Assembly: GCA_946540075.1 (NCBI GenBank)
Contig: CAMNHZ010000023.1
Coordinates: forward strand, 1 to 11,276
DNA from: an uncultured Bacillota bacterium
GTDB lineage: Bacteria > Bacillota_I > Bacilli_A > RF39 > UBA660
Length of the DNA stretch: 11,276 nucleotides
Direction of reading: 5' to 3'
The position numbers and the translations under genes are program-made. Positions within the stretch are counted from its first letter, which is position 1; each line of letters begins with the position of its first letter. The notes under the pieces are model-generated. The model had not been told where the DNA came from and did no database searches. It worked only from the letters and a program-made list of their open reading frames with translations. Below are positions 7,115 to 11,276 of this stretch, piece after piece.

Positions 7115-7144
7115 ATTTTAATAAATCTTATGTTATAATTACAA
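7115..7144 (-). promoter_or_regulatory. Candidate PBP promoter, overlapping the divergent promoter
   Basis: On the minus strand, TTGTAA (7144-7139) and TAAAAT (7120-7115) are 18 bases apart. Transcription would start near 7108, giving a leader of about 46 bases. The element overlaps the promoter of the divergent YwiB-like gene, so the two could compete for polymerase. Confidence 0.4.
7131..7139 (+). promoter_or_regulatory. Extended -10 promoter of the YwiB-like/argS operon
   Basis: TGT TATAAT (7131-7139) is a full consensus extended -10. The -35 region 17 bases upstream (7111-7116, GTGCAT) is poor, which an extended -10 can compensate for. Transcription near 7146 leaves a leader of about 28 bases to the GTG start at 7174. 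Confidence 0.6.
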
Positions 7145-7173
7145 GCAGTTACAGGAAAGTGTGGTGTAACTTA

Positions 7174-7527
7174 GTGTCAAAAGTAAATATTAAAACAAGT
7201 ATAAAAAATAAATCAGAAAAAGTATCATATAGTTGTGTCGGTATATTAAATAATAATAAATTAGTTTATAAAGACAAGAATGATATCTTAGTCACACTAT
7301 ATATGAATGATAATAAAATATTATTGACTCGTGAAAGTAATGATTATATACTTAAACTTGATTTTTTTAATAATATGTGTGATTACTATTTAAAAGATGT
7401 TGATAATATGTTATATTTAAAGTTAGATACTACAAGTATACAAGTAACCAATAATGGTGTTTGTATTGATTATAATTTAGAAGATGACAAGTTTAGTTTT
7501 AAAATAAAATATGAGGTGATAAAGTGA
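7174..7527 (+). CDS. DUF1934 (YwiB-like) beta-barrel protein
   Basis: From a GTG start at 7174 this is a 117-residue protein with alternating polar and hydrophobic strands (VNIKTSIKN, VSYSCVGIL, ILVTLYMND, YILKLDFF, FKIKYEVIK). This fits the small calycin-like barrel of DUF1934, the family of Bacillus YwiB. The biochemical role of that family is not known. The assignment rests on length, strand pattern and position: YwiB-type genes are commonly found next to argS. No signal peptide or membrane segment is seen. GTGGTG (7161-7166) lies seven bases before the GTG. The frame is open further upstream to a GTG at 7111, but that lies upstream of the -10 box, so it cannot be on the transcript made from that promoter. 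The stop TGA overlaps the argS GTG (GTGA, 7524-7527), indicating translational coupling. Confidence 0.75.
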   Translation: MSKVNIKTSIKNKSEKVSYSCVGILNNNKLVYKDKNDILVTLYMNDNKILLTRESNDYILKLDFFNNMCDYYLKDVDNMLYLKLDTTSIQVTNNGVCIDYNLEDDKFSFKIKYEVIK

Positions 7528-9134
7528 AAGACTTATTAAAGGATTTAATTAAGGGTATATTAGAAGAAAAAAATATTGATTTTGATATTAACAATATTGT
7601 GATAGAAGTACCTAAAGATAATAGTAATGGTGATTATTCTACTAATATAGCTATGCAACTATCTAGAGTATTAAAGAAAAATCCTAGAGATATTGCAAAT
7701 GACTTAGTTGATAGTTTAAAAAATGAAAATATTGACCATATTGAAATTGCGGGTCCTGGGTTTATTAATTTTTATTTAAAGAAGAATTATATTTATAATA
7801 ATATTAATGATGTAATTAGTAAGAAGGATAATTATGGAAAATTAACTGTTGGTAATAATCAAAAAATAAATATTGAATTTGTTAGTGCCAATCCAACAGG
7901 TACTCTTCATTTAGGACATGCAAGAGGAGCAGCATATGGTGATTCATTATCAAGAATATTATCTTTTGCTGGGTTTGATGTAACTCGTGAATATTATATA
8001 AATGATGCAGGAAATCAAATTAATAATTTAGCTTTATCAATTGAGGGAAGATATAATGGAGTATGTGGTCGTGTTGATACTATTCCTGAAGATGGATATC
8101 ATGGTAAAGAGATTATTGAACTTGCTAAAGTATTAAAAGATAAGTATGGGGATAATATTACTGATAAAGAAATATTTAGACAAAGTGGATTAGATTATTT
8201 ACTAGATGGTATAAAAAAAGATTTAGATAATTTTAGAGTATCATTTGATGTATGGACTAGTGAAAAATGGTTATATGATAATGGTAAAGTAGAAGATGCT
8301 TTAAATAAATTAAAAGAAAGTGGTAATACTTATAATGAGGATGGAGCAACTTGGTTAAAAACAACATTATATGGTGATGAAAAAGATCGAGTTTTAGTAA
8401 AGAAAGATGGATCTAATACATATTTTTTACCTGATATTGCATATCATATGTATAAGTATAGTAGAGGATATGACAAATTAATTAATGTATTTGGTGCTGA
8501 TCATCATGGTTATATACCAAGACTTAAAGCAGCCATTAAATTAATGGGTGAAGATCCTGATAAGTTATCAGTTCAAATTTTACAAATGGTAAGACTTGTA
8601 AAAGGAAAAGAAGAAATTAAAATGAGTAAAAGAACTGGTAATGCTGTAACTATTAATGATTTAGTTAATGAAGTTGGACTTAATGCTACTAGATATTTCT
8701 TCTCAGCTCGTTCGTTAGAATCACCACTTGATTTTGATATGGAATTAGCTACAAAACAATCTAATGATAACCCTGTTTATTATGTTTGTTATGCGTATGC
8801 AAGAATTTGTTCAATATTAAAAGAATATAATAAAGAAATTAAGGGTGTAGATGAGTATAATTGTTTAAATAGTGATTATGCTATTAATCTTGCTACTAAG
8901 ATATATGAATTTAAGGATGTAGTTTTAAATAGTGCTAAGAAGTATGCACCACATATTATAGTTAATTATGTATATGAATTAGCTTCATTATTCCATACTT
9001 TCTATGCTCATGAAAAAGTACTTACAGATAATGAAATAGAGACAATGGAAAAGATTAATTTAATTAGTGCTACTGCTATTACTATAAAAAATGCATTGAA
9101 TTTAATAGGTGTAGTTCCTGAAGAAAAAATGTAA
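7524..9134 (+). CDS. argS: Arginyl-tRNA synthetase
   Basis: ArgRS charges tRNA-Arg with arginine in the cytoplasm; unlike most synthetases it needs bound tRNA for amino acid activation. The 536-residue product is of normal to slightly short length. Residues 1-110 form the N-terminal ArgRS additional domain (NGDYSTNIAMQLSR, IEIAGPGFINFYL). The catalytic core has the canonical His129-Leu-Gly-His132 in FVSANPTGTLHLGHARGAA, then NVFGADHHGYIPRLKAA (321-337) and the second signature KMSKRTGN (366-373). The DALR-type anticodon-binding domain fills about 416-536 (NPVYYVCYAYARICSIL, ASLFHTFYAHEKVL) and ends in the typical GVVPEEKM. The GTG start overlaps the stop of the preceding gene by four bases and is served by GAGGTGAT (7513-7520). 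No T-box or other leader is seen, so regulation is by the operon promoter near 7134. Confidence 0.96.
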   Translation: MKDLLKDLIKGILEEKNIDFDINNIVIEVPKDNSNGDYSTNIAMQLSRVLKKNPRDIANDLVDSLKNENIDHIEIAGPGFINFYLKKNYIYNNINDVISKKDNYGKLTVGNNQKINIEFVSANPTGTLHLGHARGAAYGDSLSRILSFAGFDVTREYYINDAGNQINNLALSIEGRYNGVCGRVDTIPEDGYHGKEIIELAKVLKDKYGDNITDKEIFRQSGLDYLLDGIKKDLDNFRVSFDVWTSEKWLYDNGKVEDALNKLKESGNTYNEDGATWLKTTLYGDEKDRVLVKKDGSNTYFLPDIAYHMYKYSRGYDKLINVFGADHHGYIPRLKAAIKLMGEDPDKLSVQILQMVRLVKGKEEIKMSKRTGNAVTINDLVNEVGLNATRYFFSARSLESPLDFDMELATKQSNDNPVYYVCYAYARICSILKEYNKEIKGVDEYNCLNSDYAINLATKIYEFKDVVLNSAKKYAPHIIVNYVYELASLFHTFYAHEKVLTDNEIETMEKINLISATAITIKNALNLIGVVPEEKM

Positions 9135-9168
9135 TTTAATAATATTTATAAAAAGTTTATAATATATA

Positions 9169-9196
9169 TTGACATATATTATTAATGTGATAAAAT
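9169..9196 (+). promoter_or_regulatory. Promoter of rpoE
   Basis: A consensus TTGACA (9169-9174) and TAAAAT (9191-9196) are separated by 16 bases, with TGA (9188-9190) making an extended -10. It is the best -35 box in the window. Transcription should begin near 9203, about 34 bases before the ATG. No convincing terminator separates argS from it, so some read-through from argS is likely. Confidence 0.78.
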
Positions 9197-9236
9197 TATT
9201 CACGAGTATTATTTGTGTTAATAACTTGGAGGTCTT

Positions 9237-9704
9237 ATGAAATTAAATAAAATACCTAAAGAAGAAATAGAACTTATGTCTCATACAGATTTAACTTATG
9301 AGATATTAAAAGAAAATAAAAAACCTATGCTTACACCAGATATATTCAAAGAAATATGTGGATTACTTAATTATAGTGATGATGAGTATACTTCTAAAAT
9401 AGGTGATTATTATACATCACTAACACTTGATAAGAGATTTGTTATGTTAGATAATGGTTGCTGGGATGTTAGAGATCATCATATAATCGAACTTGGAATT
9501 GATGGTGACGATGAAGATGACGAAGAAGAAAATGATGAAAAATTAATTGATGAAACATTAGACGAAGATGATGTAGAACCAGATATAATGGAAAATGACG
9601 ATATCGATGCTGATTTAGGTGAAGATGATTTACTTGATGATGAAGATGAATTAGCAGAATTGAACATTATTGGTGAAGAGTTAGATGATGAAGAAGAGGA
9701 CTAA
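9237..9704 (+). CDS. rpoE: DNA-directed RNA polymerase delta subunit
   Basis: The delta subunit is specific to Gram-positive bacteria. It binds core RNA polymerase, helps displace nucleic acids and recycle the enzyme, and tunes promoter selectivity. The 155-residue product has the two-part layout of the family. Residues 12-82 form the folded HARE-HTH domain (LMSHTDLTYEILKENKKPM, then FKEICGLLNYSDDE, YTSLTLDKRFVMLDNGCWDVRDHH). Residues 89-155 form a disordered acidic tail in which 41 of 67 residues are Asp or Glu. GGAGGT (9228-9233) is only three bases from the ATG, slightly closer than elsewhere in the window. The acidic tail makes the coding strand strongly purine-rich and creates a long serine-rich open frame on the other strand, which is not a gene. 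A terminator overlaps the stop codon. The neighbouring argS fits the usual rpoE surroundings in Bacillota. Confidence 0.95.
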   Translation: MKLNKIPKEEIELMSHTDLTYEILKENKKPMLTPDIFKEICGLLNYSDDEYTSKIGDYYTSLTLDKRFVMLDNGCWDVRDHHIIELGIDGDDEDDEEENDEKLIDETLDEDDVEPDIMENDDIDADLGEDDLLDDEDELAELNIIGEELDDEEED

Positions 9705-9722
9705 TTTGTCTTTCTTTTTTTT
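9696..9722 (+). terminator. Weak intrinsic terminator overlapping the rpoE stop
   Basis: GAGGAC (9696-9701) pairs with GTCTTT (9708-9713), six pairs of which two are G-T, around the loop TAATTT. It is followed by C and eight T (9715-9722). The rpoE stop TAA (9702-9704) lies in the loop. The stem is weak but the T run is long. Confidence 0.45.
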
Positions 9723-9733
9723 ACTATTTATTA

Positions 9734-9739
9734 TATAAT
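9734..9739 (+). promoter_or_regulatory. Possible -10 box for ffh
   Basis: TATAAT (9734-9739) lies 16 bases before the ffh ATG. The -35 position (9711-9716, TTTCTT) is poor and there is no TG extension. Transcription from it would start almost on the ribosome binding site, so it may be chance in this AT-rich gap. Confidence 0.3.
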
Positions 9740-9755
9740 TGAAAAAGGTGATATT

Positions 9756-11063
9756 ATGTTTGAAAACTTAGGAGATCGTTTACAAAGTGCGATGGATAAA
9801 ATTAAGGGTTATGGAAAGATAACTGAAGATAATATTAATGAAGTAACTAGAGAAATTAGATTAGCTTTACTTGAAGCAGATGTTAACTATAAAGTTGTAA
9901 AGGAATTTATAAACAATGTAAAAGAAAAAGCGTTAGGTGAAGAGGTAGTAAAAAGTTTAAAACCAGGAGAACAATTTGTTAAAATTGTTAAGGATGAGTT
10001 AGTTGAACTTCTTGGTGGGGATACTAAAGATCTTAATGTAATAGGAAATCCTGCTACTCTTATGATGGTTGGATTACAAGGTAGTGGTAAGACAACAACA
10101 ATTGCTAAGTTGGCTAATTTACTTAGAAAAAAATATCATAAGAAACCATTGCTTGTAGCTTGTGATGTTTATAGACCTGCTGCAATTGATCAATTAAAGC
10201 AATTAGGTAAGGAACTTAATATTGAAGTTTATGATGAAGGAAATAATAATCCAGTAGAAATATCTAAGAATGCTATTAACTATGCTAAAGAGAATAAATA
10301 TGATTATGTTTTAATTGATACAGCTGGTCGTCTTCATATAGATGAACAGTTGATGGATGAATTAAAGAATATTAATGCTGCTATAAATGTTGATGAAATA
10401 TTATTAGTAGTTGATAGTATGGTAGGTCAAGATGCAGTAAATGTTATTGAAGGGTTTAATAGTAAATTACCACTTACTGGAGCCATTCTTACTAAGATGG
10501 ATGGTGATACTAGAGGTGGAGCTGCTTTATCTATTAGACATTTAACTAATATACCAATTAAGTTTATTGGTACTAGCGAAAAAATGAATGGACTTGAAGT
10601 TTTCCATCCTGAACGTATGGCAAGTCGTATTCTTGGTATGGGAGATTTAATGTCAATGATTGAACGTGCTGAGGAAGTGATTGATGAAAAAGAAGCTATG
10701 GAATCAGCTAAAAAATTACAAGCTGGGAAATTTGATTTTGAAGATTTCTTAGGATATATGAAACAAATAAAGAAATTAGGGCCTTTAGAAAACTTAATTA
10801 AAATGATTCCAGGAGCTAAGAAGATGGGCCTTAATAATATAAAAGTTGATCCTAAGGATATGGCTCATATTGAAGCAATTATTTTATCAATGACACCATA
10901 TGAAAGACGCCATCCAGAAGTTCTTAAAGCAAGTCGTAAACGAAGAATTGCGGCTGGATCTGCTCGTAGTGTAGAAGAAGTAAATCGTTTAATAAAACAA
11001 TTTGAGCAGATGAAAAAGATGATGAAACAAATGCGTAATGGAAATTTTAAAATGCCTTTTTAG
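9756..11063 (+). CDS. ffh: Signal recognition particle GTPase Ffh (SRP54)
   Basis: Ffh binds the SRP RNA and signal sequences of nascent proteins and, with FtsY, delivers ribosomes to the Sec translocon. The 435-residue product has the full NGM layout. The N domain spans 1-95 and includes EIRLALLEADVNYKVVKEF. The G domain spans 96-295, with P-loop GLQGSGKT (106-113), DVYRPAAIDQLKQLG (137-151), DTAGR (188-192), specificity motif TKMD (246-249) and GDTRGGAALSI (250-260). The methionine-rich M domain spans about 320-435 and contains the RNA-binding helix-turn-helix region RKRRIAAGSARSVEEVNRLI (394-413) and the tail MKKMMKQMRNGNFKMPF. The usual Gly-Ser-Gly of the RNA-binding loop is Gly401-Ser-Ala403 here, a mild change. 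AAGGTGAT (9745-9752) serves the ATG. YlxM, the frequent upstream partner of ffh in Bacilli, is absent; rpoE is next door instead. Confidence 0.97.
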   Translation: MFENLGDRLQSAMDKIKGYGKITEDNINEVTREIRLALLEADVNYKVVKEFINNVKEKALGEEVVKSLKPGEQFVKIVKDELVELLGGDTKDLNVIGNPATLMMVGLQGSGKTTTIAKLANLLRKKYHKKPLLVACDVYRPAAIDQLKQLGKELNIEVYDEGNNNPVEISKNAINYAKENKYDYVLIDTAGRLHIDEQLMDELKNINAAINVDEILLVVDSMVGQDAVNVIEGFNSKLPLTGAILTKMDGDTRGGAALSIRHLTNIPIKFIGTSEKMNGLEVFHPERMASRILGMGDLMSMIERAEEVIDEKEAMESAKKLQAGKFDFEDFLGYMKQIKKLGPLENLIKMIPGAKKMGLNNIKVDPKDMAHIEAIILSMTPYERRHPEVLKASRKRRIAAGSARSVEEVNRLIKQFEQMKKMMKQMRNGNFKMPF

Positions 11064-11080
11064 GTATTTTATTTTGTTTT
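11049..11080 (+). terminator. Possible terminator at the ffh stop
   Basis: AAAATGCC (11049-11056) pairs with GGTATTTT (11063-11070), eight pairs with one G-T, around a six-base loop. It is followed by the T-rich run ATTTTGTTTT (11071-11080). The TAG stop (11061-11063) covers the end of the loop and the closing base. The stem is AT-rich and the T tract is interrupted, so efficiency may be low. Confidence 0.4.
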
Positions 11081-11115
11081 AGTGATAAATAACTTATTCA
11101 AAATAAATTATTGGA

Positions 11116-11128
11116 CATATTATAAAAT
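11116..11128 (+). promoter_or_regulatory. Candidate -10 region of the coat protein gene
   Basis: CATATTATA (11116-11124) matches the CATANNNTA -10 pattern of the late sporulation factor sigma-K, which would suit a coat gene. However, no AC dinucleotide is found at the expected -35 distance. The same bases also contain TATAAA (11121-11126) and TAAAAT (11123-11128), so a sigma-A reading with TTCAAA (11097-11102) at 18 bases is equally possible. Confidence 0.35.
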
Positions 11129-11145
11129 AGATAAGGGGGATAAAT

Positions 11146-11276
11146 ATGTTATTTAATAATAGAGGTTGTTGTCAAAATCAAAATATGATGCCTAATATGT
11201 GTTGTAAACAAAAACCAATTATAGAACCAACTATAACAAAATGTATTGAAGAAAATTTCTATCATGAAGTACCACA
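11146..11276 (+). CDS. CotD-like spore coat protein, 5' part
   Basis: This gene runs off the right edge; 43 codons and two bases are visible. It starts at ATG 11146 after the ribosome binding site AAGGGGGA (11133-11140). The peptide begins MLFNNRGCCQNQNMMPNMCC and continues with KPIIEPTITKCIEENFYHEVP. The Cys/Asn/Gln-rich start followed by a Pro-Ile-Glu-Pro stretch and a His-Glu-Val-Pro segment resembles small CotD-type inner spore coat proteins, in which cysteine pairs precede histidine-rich repeats. If correct, it would be made in the mother cell during sporulation and deposited on the forespore. It is separated from ffh by 82 bases and a possible terminator. The identification is by general character of a short fragment, so another small Cys-rich protein is possible. 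Confidence 0.6.
   Translation, partial: MLFNNRGCCQNQNMMPNMCCKQKPIIEPTITKCIEENFYHEVP

Noticed and set aside
7111..7173. N-terminal extension of the YwiB-like protein from GTG 7111
   Set aside because: The -10 box at 7134-7139 lies inside this stretch, so the codons before it would not be on the transcript made from that promoter.
7525..7527. TGA read as tryptophan (Mollicutes code)
   Set aside because: All tryptophans in the long genes are TGG and no in-frame TGA interrupts them; this TGA ends a gene exactly at the argS start.
9141..9168. Terminator after argS
   Set aside because: TATAAA-AAG-TTTATA is an AT-only stem with no T run after it, so it is more likely ordinary AT-rich sequence.
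9479..9667. Serine-rich open frame on the minus strand
   Set aside because: It is the antisense image of the Asp/Glu-rich tail of the delta subunit (GAT/GAA/GAC read backwards as TCA/TTC-type codons), with no start signal of its own.
1..11276. tRNA or rRNA genes, CRISPR array, IS element or phage gene
   Set aside because: Nearly all of the sequence is explained by housekeeping genes and short gaps; no regularly spaced repeats, transposase motifs or cloverleaf-like segments were seen.

Overview
The window reads as chromosomal DNA of a low-GC Gram-positive bacterium (Bacillota, class Bacilli in the broad sense). It is very AT-rich, has AGGAGG/AGGTG-type ribosome binding sites, a T-box riboswitch, SepF and DivIVA, and the RNA polymerase delta subunit, which is typical of Bacillota. 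Every tryptophan in the long genes is TGG and TGA ends at least one gene, so the genetic code is standard and this is not a Mycoplasma-type genome. A CotD-like spore coat gene starting at the right edge suggests a spore-forming lineage. An uncultured gut Bacilli/Erysipelotrichia-like group (for example RF39/RFN20-type) would fit, but that placement is inference.

Layout. A terminator at 18-47 closes an unseen upstream gene. A monocistronic prepilin-like protein with a C-terminal Ig-like domain follows (120-776). Next comes a reduced version of the division cluster, sepF - divIVA - T-box - ileS (851-5109). The ylmG and ylmH genes usually found between sepF and divIVA are absent. ileS meets a class A penicillin-binding protein on the minus strand (5124-7061) at a shared bidirectional terminator. 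A divergent promoter region (about 7108-7144) separates the penicillin-binding protein from a plus-strand operon of a DUF1934/YwiB-like gene and argS, which overlap as GTGA. rpoE (delta) and ffh follow, each with its own candidate promoter. The last 131 bases hold the start of a small Cys-rich, CotD-like coat protein. No stretch longer than 300 bases lacks a gene; the longest gap (1773-2001) is the T-box leader.

The genes are mainly housekeeping: septum formation (SepF), pole/septum scaffolding (DivIVA), wall synthesis (PBP), tRNA charging (IleRS, ArgRS), transcription (delta) and membrane targeting (Ffh). I see no mobile element, CRISPR array, phage gene or defence system.

The most noteworthy points are: (1) the IleRS has GLHH where the HIGH motif should be, the GXHH form linked to extreme mupirocin resistance; (2) the ileS T-box has an unusual expression platform, in which the terminator hairpin encloses the antiterminator instead of competing for its 3' strand; (3) the stop codons of three genes (PBP, rpoE, ffh) lie in or at the loop of their own terminator hairpins; (4) DivIVA lacks the usual first residues of its membrane-binding domain; (5) the orphan prepilin-Ig fusion; (6) extended -10 (TGn) promoters recur.
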